From the NCBI RefSeq assembly GCF_900230285.1, contig NZ_OCNK01000001.1:620001-684000 (forward strand): a stretch of 64,000 nt of DNA, in the 5' to 3' direction. The stretch is from Blastococcus haudaquaticus. GTDB lineage: Bacteria; Actinomycetota; Actinomycetes; Mycobacteriales; Geodermatophilaceae. Shown in pieces: positions 11,275-17,793 of the stretch. Made by a program: the position numbers and the translations under genes. The notes beneath the pieces were generated by a model, which was given only the letters and a program-made list of their open reading frames with translations, did not search any database and was not told where the DNA came from. How positions within the stretch are numbered: position 1 is the first letter of the stretch; every line of letters begins with the position of its first letter.

Positions 11275-11357
11275 TGCTCCACTCCGGACTCGTTCCGCTC
11301 CTCGGTCGCTGGAGCTCCCTGCGATGCTCGCTCGCCCGTCGTCCTCGCGTTGCTCAT
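11265..11357. repeat. Short insert at the nuoB-nuoC junction bounded by a 10-bp direct repeat
   Basis: The decamer CGTTGCTCAT occurs at both ends (11265-11274 and 11348-11357), with about 73 bp of GC-rich sequence between. Reading on the minus strand, each decamer holds an ATGAGCAACG start. Removing the insert plus one decamer would rejoin nuoB to nuoC with a direct ATGA overlap. The interior shares two collinear 11-mers, TCCGCTCCTCG and CTGCGATGCTC, with a second place at 52991-53037. This looks like a small non-coding insertion with a target duplication. Confidence 0.7.
11271..11357 (-). CDS. 28-codon mini-ORF coupling nuoB to nuoC
   Basis: The frame starts ATG ([10 protein letters not shown]...) and ends ...NESGVEQ. 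Its start overlaps the nuoB stop (ATGA) and its stop overlaps the nuoC start (ATGA), so ribosomes could pass through without a break. The composition is polar, with no membrane segment or motif. It shares the opening MSN with NuoC because of the flanking direct repeat. I think its main role is to keep translational coupling across the inserted DNA; whether the peptide itself does anything is unknown. Confidence 0.45.
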   Translation of the reverse strand: MSNARTTGERASQGAPATEERNESGVEQ

Positions 11358-12028
11358 CGCCGGTCCCCCGCGCCCGGCAGCAGGACGGCGTTGCCGCCGC
11401 GCTGCTCGATGCCGAACTGACCGGTGCGACCGGCGGCCGCGGCCTCCTCGTAGGCGCGCCGCGCCTTCTTGTCCACGCGCACCGTCGACGGCATCTCGAC
11501 GTGCAGGTCCTTCGCCGTGCCGTCCTCGCGGGCCCGCTCGAGCGCCCGCTCGCGCTTGGCTCCCAGGGGCTCGTGCTGGATCTTGTGGTGCAGCTTGAGG
11601 ATCGCGTCCATCAGCATCTCCGGCCGCGGCGGGCAGCCGGGCAGGTACATGTCCACCGGGACGATGTGGTCGACGCCCTGGACGATCGCGTAGTTGTTGA
11701 ACATGCCGCCGGAGCTGGCGCACACACCCATGGCCAGCACCCACCGGGGCTCGGGCATCTGGTCGTAGATCTGCCGCAGGACCGGAGCCATCTTCTGGCT
11801 GACCCGTCCCGCCACGATCATCAGGTCGGCCTGGCGGGGCGACGCACGGAAGACCTCCATGCCGAACCGGGCCAGGTCGTAGCGGCCGGCACCCGACGCC
11901 ATCATCTCGATCGCGCAGCAGGCCAGCCCGAACGTCGCCGGCCACAGCGACGACTTGCGGGTCCAGTTGACCAGCTTCTCCACGCTGGTCAGCAGCACGC
12001 CGCTCGGCAGCTTCTCCTCGAGTCCCAT
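11354..12028 (-). CDS. nuoB: NADH-quinone oxidoreductase subunit B
   Basis: Subunit holding the terminal cluster N2, which reduces quinone. The four ligands are present: tandem C37-C38 ([10 protein letters not shown]), C103 (GVCASSGG) and C132 (LPGCPPRPE). The conserved core ends near residue 165. The last ~55 residues form a charged, Ala-rich tail common in actinobacteria. It begins nine bases after nuoA. Confidence 0.97.
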   Translation of the reverse strand: MGLEEKLPSGVLLTSVEKLVNWTRKSSLWPATFGLACCAIEMMASGAGRYDLARFGMEVFRASPRQADLMIVAGRVSQKMAPVLRQIYDQMPEPRWVLAMGVCASSGGMFNNYAIVQGVDHIVPVDMYLPGCPPRPEMLMDAILKLHHKIQHEPLGAKRERALERAREDGTAKDLHVEMPSTVRVDKKARRAYEEAAAAGRTGQFGIEQRGGNAVLLPGAGDRR

Positions 12029-12037
12029 GTCAGTCCC

Positions 12038-12400
12038 TCAGTCCCACTCGAGCCCGCCGCGCCGCCACACGTAGGCGTACGCGATGAAGACCGTGACGAT
12101 GAAGACGACCATCTCGACCAGCCCGAAGACGCCCAGCGCCTCGTTGTGCACGGCCCACGGGTAGAGAAAGACGATCTCGATGTCGAAGACGATGAAGAGC
12201 ATCGCCGTCAGGTAGTACTTGATCGGGAAGCGGCCGCCGGTGAGCGGCTGGTCGACCGGTTCGATCCCGCACTCGTAGGCCGCGAGCTTGGCCCGGTTGT
12301 AGCGGCGCGGGCCGACGTAGGGCGCCGCGGTGACGGAGAAGATCGCGAACGCCGCGGCGAGCGCGAAGAGCCCGACGATGGGGACGTAGTTCGAGAGCAT
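12038..12400 (-). CDS. nuoA: NADH-quinone oxidoreductase subunit A
   Basis: Three-helix membrane subunit of complex I, 120 residues. The conserved loop YECGIEPVDQP and the helix IVFDIEIVFLYPWA, with its acidic residues, identify it. I chose the ATG giving MLSNYVPIVG because it matches the family N-terminus, and a TAGGGT hexamer lies seven bases upstream, suggesting leaderless initiation. A longer reading would add 20 residues unlike any NuoA. It is the first nuo gene; the reductase-family gene upstream runs the same way. Confidence 0.95.
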   Translation of the reverse strand: MLSNYVPIVGLFALAAAFAIFSVTAAPYVGPRRYNRAKLAAYECGIEPVDQPLTGGRFPIKYYLTAMLFIVFDIEIVFLYPWAVHNEALGVFGLVEMVVFIVTVFIAYAYVWRRGGLEWD

Positions 12401-12407
12401 CAGCGGC

Positions 12408-12413
12408 ACCCTA
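12408..12413 (-). promoter_or_regulatory. Putative -10 hexamer of nuoA (leaderless)
   Basis: TAGGGT on the minus strand lies seven bases before the nuoA ATG, the spacing expected when transcription starts at or next to the start codon. No Shine-Dalgarno sequence is evident, which fits. Confidence 0.45.
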
Positions 12414-12433
12414 CGGTGAGGACGATCACGTTC

Positions 12434-12461
12434 CGTGCAGGCGCTGATCGCTCGCTGCACG
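12434..12461. terminator. Hairpin between the reductase-family gene and nuoA
   Basis: The arms CGTGCAG and CTGCACG pair exactly around a 14-base loop. The hairpin lies downstream of the reductase gene and upstream of the nuoA -10 hexamer, so it could attenuate read-through. It has no U tract, so the call is weak. Confidence 0.3.
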
Positions 12462-12499
12462 TGTCGGTACGCATGTGACTGAGCAGGTGACAGGGCATG

Positions 12500-13780
12500 T
12501 CAGACCGCCGGTGCCAGACGGGTGAGGACGGCGATCGCGCGGTCGACGGCGTCGCCGTCGCGACCGTCGCTGAGGTTGCCCATGAGGCGCAGCGCGGCGT
12601 TCACGAGGGCGGGGCGCTTCAGCCCGTGGGCGGTGGCGAAGCGGACGACGTCCGGGCGGCTGAGCAGGGCCAGGAAGCCGACGCCGAGGCGGTGGTGCCG
12701 GCCGTAGGCGGCGCGCAGCCGGTCGGGGTAACGACGCAGCACCGCCTCGCGCAGCGGCCCCTCGGGGCGCGCGAGCGCGTCGGCCGCGGTCTCCGCCGCC
12801 ATGCGGCCGGTCTCCATGGCGTAGCTGATGCCCTCGCCGTTGAACGGGTTGACCGTGCCCGCGGCGTCGCCGGTCAGGAGGAGGCCGCGGGTGTAGGCGG
12901 GCTGTCGGTGCAGGGCCATGGGCAGGCCCGCGCCGCGCAGCGGGGTCACCGCGTGCTCCTCGCCGAGCTGGTCCTCCGCCGGGAACGTGTCCAGCCACCG
13001 CCGGAGCACCTCGCGGTGGTCGCTGCCGTCGGAGCGGCGGGTGTCGAGCAGGCCGAAGCCGACGTTGGCGGTGCCGTCGCCCATCCCGAAGATCCAGCCG
13101 TACCCCGGCATGGCCGCGGCGGTCGGACCCTCGGGCGCGAGGTCGAAGGAGATGTCGAGGTAGTCGTCGGTGGTTCGGGGGCTGCGGACGTAGCGGCGGA
13201 CGGCGACCCCGAGCGGTCGGTCCTCCCGCCGCGCCAGGCCCAGTGCCTTGGCCAGCCGTCCCGACAGCCCCTCGGCGGAGACGACGAGCTGCGCCCGCAC
13301 CTCACCGGGCACCTTGTCGGGGCCGGCGGTGTACCGGACCCCCGTGACCCGGCCGGCCTCGTCGAGCAACGGGTCGGTGACGGTGACCTCGGTGTGCAGA
13401 CGAGCGCCGGCGGCCCGGGCGTGGGCGGCGAGGGTCGCGTCCAGCTCGCTGCGGCGGCAGATCAGGCTGTGGTGCGGCCAGGAGTCCAGCTGCGGCCAGT
13501 CGACCTCGACGACCTGGCCGCCGCCGGCGACGCGCAGGCCCTTGTGCCGGACCCACCCCGAGGTGTCCACGCCCATGTCGTCGAGCGCCTTGACGCCGCG
13601 CGGCGTGAGGCCGTCGCCGCAGACCTTCTCCCGCGGGAACGCCGCCTTCTCGAGGACGACGACGTCGAGGCCGGCCTGCGTGAGCCACCACGCGGCGCTC
13701 GACCCGGCGGGGCCCGCGCCGACCACGACGACGTCGGCGCGCGCGTCCGCGCCGAGCGGTCCTGCGGTCGTGCCGGGCAC
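12500..13780 (-). CDS. Geranylgeranyl reductase family flavoprotein (probable menaquinone side-chain reductase)
   Basis: FAD-dependent enzyme that saturates isoprenoid double bonds. The dinucleotide-binding GAGPAG is at residues 21-26 with the following acidic VLEKAAFPREKVCGDGLTP, and the second flavin motif is GDAAGTVNPFNGEGISYAM. M. tuberculosis MenJ (Rv0561c), which reduces one unit of the menaquinone tail, is the nearest functional model, and the position next to nuo and men genes supports this. The GTG start has GAGGAGG about six bases upstream. A perfect Rex operator lies just upstream. The exact substrate is inferred. Confidence 0.8.
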   Translation of the reverse strand: MPGTTAGPLGADARADVVVVGAGPAGSSAAWWLTQAGLDVVVLEKAAFPREKVCGDGLTPRGVKALDDMGVDTSGWVRHKGLRVAGGGQVVEVDWPQLDSWPHHSLICRRSELDATLAAHARAAGARLHTEVTVTDPLLDEAGRVTGVRYTAGPDKVPGEVRAQLVVSAEGLSGRLAKALGLARREDRPLGVAVRRYVRSPRTTDDYLDISFDLAPEGPTAAAMPGYGWIFGMGDGTANVGFGLLDTRRSDGSDHREVLRRWLDTFPAEDQLGEEHAVTPLRGAGLPMALHRQPAYTRGLLLTGDAAGTVNPFNGEGISYAMETGRMAAETAADALARPEGPLREAVLRRYPDRLRAAYGRHHRLGVGFLALLSRPDVVRFATAHGLKRPALVNAALRLMGNLSDGRDGDAVDRAIAVLTRLAPAV

Positions 13781-13802
13781 GCGACGCCTCCTCGGTGCGG
13801 GC

Positions 13803-13820
13803 TTGTGAATTGGTTCACAA
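13803..13820. promoter_or_regulatory. Rex operator (perfect inverted repeat)
   Basis: TTGTGAATTGGTTCACAA: two exact 7-base arms around four bases, matching the known actinobacterial Rex site TTGTGAA-N4-TTCACAA. It lies 22 bases upstream of the reductase-family start codon. A possible -10 (TAGACT, minus strand, 13835-13840) would place the site just downstream of the transcription start, where Rex would block transcription when NADH is low. The flanks GCTTGTGAA...ACAAAGTCG recur upstream of rex. Confidence 0.85.
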
Positions 13821-13887
13821 AGTCGGTGGTTCCGAGTCTAGGCCTGGGTGTGAGGTACCTGACAGCACCCCCTCGCGGTGGGCTCCG

Positions 13888-14547
13888 TCACACGTGGCCG
13901 GCGGCTCTCCGCAGCGCGGTCCGAACCTCGTCGTCGGAGGTCTGCGCGAAGTCCTCGTACGCCTGTCCTACGGCCCGGAAGGATGGCGGCGCCGCCAGGC
14001 AGACCACCTCGTCGACCAGGGCGTCCAGTCCGTCGAGGGCGCGCGGTGAGCCGACCGGCACGGCCACGGTCACCGTGGCCGGAGCACCCGATCGCGCCGC
14101 GACGACGGCGACGCGCATGGTGGCCCCGGTCGCCAGCCCGTCGTCGACGAGGACGACGGCCCGCCCGGCCAGCGAGACGGGCGGACGGTCGCCCCGGTAG
14201 GCGAGCTCGCGCCGGCGGAGCTCACCCAGCTCCTGCAGCCGCACCTCATCGAACACCGGCTCCCCGACGCCGGCCGCCGCCAGGACCGACGGCACGCGGA
14301 CGGTCTCGACCACGTCCCCGACGGCGGCGATGGCACCCATGGCCAGCTCCGGTTGTCCGGGCAGGCCGAGCTTCCGGACGACGAGGACGTCGAGGGGCGC
14401 CCCGAGGGTTCGCGCCACCTCCGCCGCGACCACGACGCCCCCGCGCGCCAGTCCGAGGACGAGCGGAGCGGTCAGCGGTTGCCGGGCGAGGTGCTCCCCC
14501 AGCGCCTGTCCGGCGTCCCGCCGATCGACGAACGTCCGGCGTGGCAC
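13888..14547 (-). CDS. Phosphoribosyltransferase-family protein
   Basis: Type I PRTase fold, 219 residues. The PRPP-binding loop is VVLVDDGLATGATM near residue 125, with two hydrophobic residues and two acidic residues before the TGAT turn. An N-terminal motif LVLGLARGGVVVAAEVA is typical of the uncharacterised actinobacterial group that often occurs next to dienelactone-hydrolase or stress genes. No base-specificity hood is recognisable, so the substrate is unknown. The GTG start (VPRRTFVDRRD) is chosen from family length and has no good ribosome site. Confidence 0.75.
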   Translation of the reverse strand: MPRRTFVDRRDAGQALGEHLARQPLTAPLVLGLARGGVVVAAEVARTLGAPLDVLVVRKLGLPGQPELAMGAIAAVGDVVETVRVPSVLAAAGVGEPVFDEVRLQELGELRRRELAYRGDRPPVSLAGRAVVLVDDGLATGATMRVAVVAARSGAPATVTVAVPVGSPRALDGLDALVDEVVCLAAPPSFRAVGQAYEDFAQTSDDEVRTALRRAAGHV

Positions 14548-14561
14548 GGCATGCCCGGGAC

Positions 14562-14699
14562 CTAGAGCGGTTCCGGCGTGGGCGCGGGGGGCGGCGCCGT
14601 CGGGTCGGTGGGGTCCGGCGTCGGGAAGGGAGCCGGCACGGGTGGCGGGATCGGGTCCGTCGGGGACGGGACGGGACCCGGCTGCGGCGGGGTCGTCAT
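14562..14699 (-). CDS. Small proline-rich protein (hypothetical)
   Basis: A 45-codon frame, MTTPPQPGPVPSP..., with nearly half its residues proline and most of the rest Thr, Ala and Asp. There is no cysteine or hydrophobic stretch. The start lacks a clear ribosome site, and the high GC alone favours proline codons, so it may be chance. The ordered PTDP/PAP repeats and clean stop just upstream of the phosphoribosyltransferase make it worth keeping. Confidence 0.35.
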   Translation of the reverse strand: MTTPPQPGPVPSPTDPIPPPVPAPFPTPDPTDPTAPPPAPTPEPL

Positions 14700-14746
14700 G
14701 GACCGACGCTACGGCCCAGGGATCGGCACCGGAACCCCGATCTCCC

Positions 14747-15091
14747 TCACTCGACCGGGCCGCCGCCGAACCCGATCTCGTTGCCGTCGGGGTCGCGGTA
14801 GGTGACCTTGCGGACGCCGTTGGAGTAGGTCTCCCGAGCGGCCGGCTCGATCCCCCGGTCGCTGATGCCGGCGACCCGCTCGTCGAGGTCGCCGACGAAG
14901 AGGGTCTGCATCGCGTGGCCGGCGTGCTCGGGCCGGACGTCGATGTAGAGATACCGGTTCTCGGCGAGCTCCCACACCGCCTCGACGTCGTTGGGGAGGA
15001 AGGCCGGCTCCGCACCCAGCAGCCGCTCGTACCAGGAAAGCGCCCGGTCATAGTCACTGACGGGCAGTCCCGCGAAGAGGTCGACGGTCAT
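14747..15091 (-). CDS. VOC family protein (glyoxalase/dioxygenase fold)
   Basis: A 114-residue vicinal-oxygen-chelate domain. It opens with FAGLPVSDYDRALSWYERLLG, the usual first beta-alpha unit, and ends YRDPDGNEIGFGG, the usual last metal-ligand region (Glu). Such proteins include glyoxalases, antibiotic-binding proteins and dioxygenases; nothing here narrows it. TAGCGT lies seven bases before the ATG, suggesting leaderless expression. Confidence 0.8.
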   Translation of the reverse strand: MTVDLFAGLPVSDYDRALSWYERLLGAEPAFLPNDVEAVWELAENRYLYIDVRPEHAGHAMQTLFVGDLDERVAGISDRGIEPAARETYSNGVRKVTYRDPDGNEIGFGGGPVE

Positions 15092-15098
15092 CCTTCGG

Positions 15099-15104
15099 AC
15101 GCTA
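15099..15104 (-). promoter_or_regulatory. Putative -10 hexamer of the VOC gene (leaderless)
   Basis: TAGCGT on the minus strand, seven bases before the ATG, with no ribosome site between them. Confidence 0.4.
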
Positions 15105-15121
15105 GCGGGAGGCCAGCGTCC

Positions 15122-16615
15122 TCAGAAAGGCGCCGGCTCCTCCGTCGGTGGCAGTGGTCCGGGCAGGGCTCGTTGCTCGATCCGGTCGCGCAGCCCCGGC
15201 GGCCGGGTGACGCGGGTGATCCCGCTCGGGGTGGTGACCCGCAGCGTGCCGTCGGGGTGCATCTCGAAGCGCCAGCCGCGGGCAAACGTCTTCAGCCGGT
15301 GGTGCGTGCGGCACAGGCAGCACAGGTTCTCGCCGCCGGTGCGGCCGCCGCAGTCGTAGGAGAGGACGTGGTCGGCATCGGTCCGCCCGGCCGACTGCGC
15401 GCAGCCGGGATGCCTGCAGGTCCGGTCGCGCACCTTGAGGAAGCGGTCCTGCGCAGCGGAGCGCTGGTAGCGGTCGACCGCGACCGGTGCCGTGAGGACC
15501 GGGCACCGACACGTTGCCTCGCGGCCGTGTGTAGTGCACCCGCGGGCGGCCAGGCGCGCGAGCTCACCGAAGGTCGAGCTGGCCAGCAGGGCACCGCGCT
15601 CGTCGGTCAGCGCGACGTCCATCCCCCCGCCCGCCGGTGGCCGGAGCCCGAGGGCGCCCAGCTCGGCGAGCAGTTCACTCAGGTGACCGGCGGTGATCGG
15701 CGTGCCATCGACGGATGGGCCGAGGTCCCCGTCGACGGCGCCGACGCCGCCTCGGCGCAATGCCGCCAGCGGAGCCAGCACGGTGACGGATCCGGTGAAC
15801 GCCGGTCCCTCGCCCCCTCCGGGCCGCAGCACCATGGCCGCGTGGGCCTCCGCGCGCAGCAGCCCGATCGGGCGGTCGTCGCCTGCGGTCCGCGCCAGCT
15901 GCGCGGCCTGGTCGATCGCCGACCACATCGCCGCCGCGACCGGCGAGGGCAGCTCGCTGCTCAGCACCGACATCCCGTCGTCGGTCGGACGGGTCCGCAC
16001 GTCGGCCCGGCGCTCGGCCTCGACCCTCCGCTGCTCGGCGAACTCCTCGTCCGCGGCGATCGCCGCCGCGACCAGTCGCTTGCGCAGGCGCCCGGACGAC
16101 AGGCTCGCAGCCTTCGGCAGGAGGGCGGGCACGACGGCGCCGATCACCTCGTCGCCGGCGGTGCCCAGGACGTCTGCGAACACCCTCGCCCGCCACCAGT
16201 CCAGCTTTCCCGCCGTGCAGGCGTCGTGGACAGCGGGCATCCGCTCCGTCAGCACCCAGGCATCGGTCAGCACATCGGAGGCGAAGGTCCGCGAGCTGTT
16301 GATCACCAGCGCCACCTCGTCCGGAAGGAACTCGCTCGTTCCTGGCACGGGTGACCCCGCACCTCGACGACGCGCACCGGGATGGCCCGGTGGCGGGTCG
16401 TCCGTGTCGGGCCGTTGCGCGGCCAGCGCCATCAGCAGGTCGGCCTCGTAAGCGGCATCCATCGCCTTCCGCGCCTGGACCCGCTGCAGTTCCGCCGCCA
16501 CCTCGGCCGCCGACAGCAGCCCCACCGGCAGGCGGTCGACCTCGGCCGGCCGTGCGACCAGCCAGCCCACCAGCGCACCCTCGAACGGGCTACGGAGGAG
16601 CTCGGCGACGGGCAC
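15122..16615 (-). CDS. DUF222 / HNH endonuclease-signature protein (13E12 repeat family)
   Basis: 497 residues: an N-terminal alpha-helical DUF222 region and a C-terminal HNH/zinc module with CRHPGCAQ...DADHVLSYDCGG and CCLCRTHHRLKTF. These proteins are abundant and variably placed in actinobacterial genomes, and several M. tuberculosis 13E12 relatives belong to the LexA regulon. Catalytic activity is unproven for most. A TATGTT hexamer six bases before the GTG start suggests leaderless initiation, and a LexA-type box overlaps it. Its flanks hold other accessory genes, which fits lateral movement. Confidence 0.85.
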   Translation of the reverse strand: MPVAELLRSPFEGALVGWLVARPAEVDRLPVGLLSAAEVAAELQRVQARKAMDAAYEADLLMALAAQRPDTDDPPPGHPGARRRGAGSPVPGTSEFLPDEVALVINSSRTFASDVLTDAWVLTERMPAVHDACTAGKLDWWRARVFADVLGTAGDEVIGAVVPALLPKAASLSSGRLRKRLVAAAIAADEEFAEQRRVEAERRADVRTRPTDDGMSVLSSELPSPVAAAMWSAIDQAAQLARTAGDDRPIGLLRAEAHAAMVLRPGGGEGPAFTGSVTVLAPLAALRRGGVGAVDGDLGPSVDGTPITAGHLSELLAELGALGLRPPAGGGMDVALTDERGALLASSTFGELARLAARGCTTHGREATCRCPVLTAPVAVDRYQRSAAQDRFLKVRDRTCRHPGCAQSAGRTDADHVLSYDCGGRTGGENLCCLCRTHHRLKTFARGWRFEMHPDGTLRVTTPSGITRVTRPPGLRDRIEQRALPGPLPPTEEPAPF

Positions 16616-16618
16616 GGA

Positions 16619-16634
16619 CCGAACATACGTTCGA
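16619..16634. promoter_or_regulatory. LexA (SOS) box over the HNH gene promoter
   Basis: CCGAACATACGTTCGA matches the actinobacterial SOS box TCGAAC-N4-GTTCGA at all but the first base; the CGAAC/GTTCG arms are perfect. It starts three bases upstream of the GTG codon and covers the TATGTT -10 hexamer (16622-16627, minus strand), an ideal place for repression. Confidence 0.75.
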
Positions 16635-16713
16635 GGTACGACAGTTTCCGGGGGTCAGGCGGACAGGACCGAGATCTCGCGCGATCGTCCATATCGGCGA
16701 TGTAGGGACTCGC

Positions 16714-16740
16714 GTCGCCCTGAAGGCGGCCTTAGGGACG
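16714..16740. repeat. Diverged, inverted copy of the TGTCCCT hairpin repeat
   Basis: On the minus strand it contains TCCCTAAGG and CAGGG in the same order and spacing as the copy at 17756-17783, with an imperfect hairpin. It lies downstream of the small acidic gene and may act as its terminator. Confidence 0.5.
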
Positions 16741-16822
16741 CTTGCGCGAGGATCGGCCCTGACGGACATCTCCCCATGACGACGGCTTGCTGAGGCACCG
16801 CTCGACGTTGGAGTTCCGAATC

Positions 16823-17200
16823 TCAGTCATCGGGACAGTCGTCCTCCGTCCCCGCCGCTTGCTGCAACCACTCCGTGAAGTCCTCCACCCCCGAGGTGAG
16901 CGCGTCCGTCTCGGCGTCGGTCAACTGGCCCGTCGCCAGTGCAATCTCGGAAGCCTTCTTGAGGCTCCGAACCGCGCACTTGTCGAGATAGCGGACGTAC
17001 CACCAGTCGGGCTCGACTATGGAGCCAGGCTCCACGCCCTCCCCGTCGAGGAGCGAGCTGAGTGCCGGACCCTGTTGCCGAACCCACGCAAGAATGCGTT
17101 CGGCGTCGTCACGCGACAGGCCCGGGAAATCCAACGCGTAGTACGGCCACGCGTCGTTCGCATCCTCGGTCACGAACGCAGCTTGCCAGCGTGATCGCAC
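16823..17200 (-). CDS. Small acidic hypothetical protein
   Basis: I do not recognise the family. The 125 residues are acidic, with Trp/Tyr-rich blocks DAWPYYALDFPG and DWWYVRYLDKCAVRSLKKASEIA, then an Asp/Glu-rich tail ending TEDDCPDD; no membrane segment. Two GTG starts are possible, here and nine codons later (VTEDANDAWPYY); the later one fits the composition better. It is divergent from the DUF2750 gene and shares its repeat-bounded setting. Base composition is less GC-rich than its neighbours. Confidence 0.6.
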   Translation of the reverse strand: MRSRWQAAFVTEDANDAWPYYALDFPGLSRDDAERILAWVRQQGPALSSLLDGEGVEPGSIVEPDWWYVRYLDKCAVRSLKKASEIALATGQLTDAETDALTSGVEDFTEWLQQAAGTEDDCPDD

Positions 17201-17223
17201 GCAGCAAGGCAGGACACCGCTGG

Positions 17224-17251
17224 CTGTCCCTGGGTGGGCCGCTCAGGGACA
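17224..17251. repeat. TGTCCCT...AGGGACA hairpin repeat, copy 1
   Basis: A 28-base unit with exact 7-base arms (17225-17231 and 17245-17251). It matches the unit at 17756-17783 at 25 of 28 positions in the same orientation. It sits between two divergent small genes, so it is not there as a terminator. Confidence 0.8.
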
Positions 17252-17289
17252 CGGGCTATCGGCATCGCGGGACGCTGCTTCGCCGCGGC

Positions 17290-17295
17290 TACGGT
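17290..17295 (+). promoter_or_regulatory. Putative -10 hexamer of the DUF2750 gene (leaderless)
   Basis: TACGGT, seven bases before the ATG at 17303. It supports that ATG over a longer frame that begins upstream. Confidence 0.45.
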
Positions 17296-17302
17296 CTTCG
17301 TC

Positions 17303-17734
17303 ATGCCTTTCAGCCGCCTTGAACGGGTAGCCGCGAACAAGGTCCGGGACGCCGCCTTCTTCCCCCGCGTGGCCGAGCAGGGCAGGTGCTTCACCTGGGG
17401 AACCGACGAGGGGATCACACCTTGGGAGGACCGGAACGGGGACACACTGCTCCCGTTTTGGCCTGACGAGGTATCCGCATCCTCGGAGAACCAGGACGAC
17501 GTGGAGCCCGGCGAGAAGGTGCTCGAACGGCCACTCGACGAGCTTGGTGGCAGCCTGCGTCGATGGGTGGACGCCGACGTGGGAATCGCCGTCCACCCGG
17601 TCGACGGCAACATCGCTGGGACGTACTCGGTCCGCGAGTTCGCGACCCGACTGCTTCACGCCGTCCCTGCGGATCAACGTGATTCGGCCCAATGGGTAAA
17701 GGACCTCGCTGCACTGGCTCGGGTCCTGCCCTAG
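17303..17734 (+). CDS. DUF2750 domain-containing protein
   Basis: A 143-residue soluble protein. The family pattern is visible: an N-terminal helix with Phe-Phe, then CFTWGTDEGI, LPFWPDEVSAS near residue 55, and PLDELGGSLRRWVDADVGIAVHP. The function of DUF2750 is not known to me. The chosen ATG (MPFSRLERV) has a TACGGT hexamer seven bases upstream; an upstream start would add 23 residues of poor composition. The gene lies between two copies of a 28-bp hairpin repeat and is less GC-rich than the core genes around it, suggesting acquisition. Confidence 0.7.
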   Translation: MPFSRLERVAANKVRDAAFFPRVAEQGRCFTWGTDEGITPWEDRNGDTLLPFWPDEVSASSENQDDVEPGEKVLERPLDELGGSLRRWVDADVGIAVHPVDGNIAGTYSVREFATRLLHAVPADQRDSAQWVKDLAALARVLP

Positions 17735-17754
17735 CTCCAATGTCCGCGAGTCCG

Positions 17755-17785
17755 ACTGTCCCTAAGGGGGCCGCTCAGGGACAGT
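17755..17785. terminator. TGTCCCT...AGGGACA hairpin repeat, copy 2, probable bidirectional terminator
   Basis: ACTGTCCCT and AGGGACAGT pair over nine bases with a 13-base loop, between the converging DUF2750 and menG genes. The central 28 bases (17756-17783) are a direct repeat of the unit at 17224-17251. The position fits a shared terminator. Confidence 0.65.
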
Positions 17786-17793
17786 TCCGGGAG

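Noticed and set aside
12034-12460. Longer NuoA starting 20 codons upstream
   Set aside because: The added residues (MQRAISACTERD...) are unlike NuoA. The shorter start has TAGGGT at seven bases and matches the family N-terminus.
12471-12503. Possible CRP or Rex site between the reductase gene and nuoA
   Set aside because: GCATGTGAC and GCATGTCAG are in direct, not inverted, orientation and do not match either consensus symmetrically.
17224-17783. Integron-like attC array
   Set aside because: The repeats lack the RYYYAAC/GTTRRRY core sites and no integrase is present, so I describe them only as hairpin repeats.
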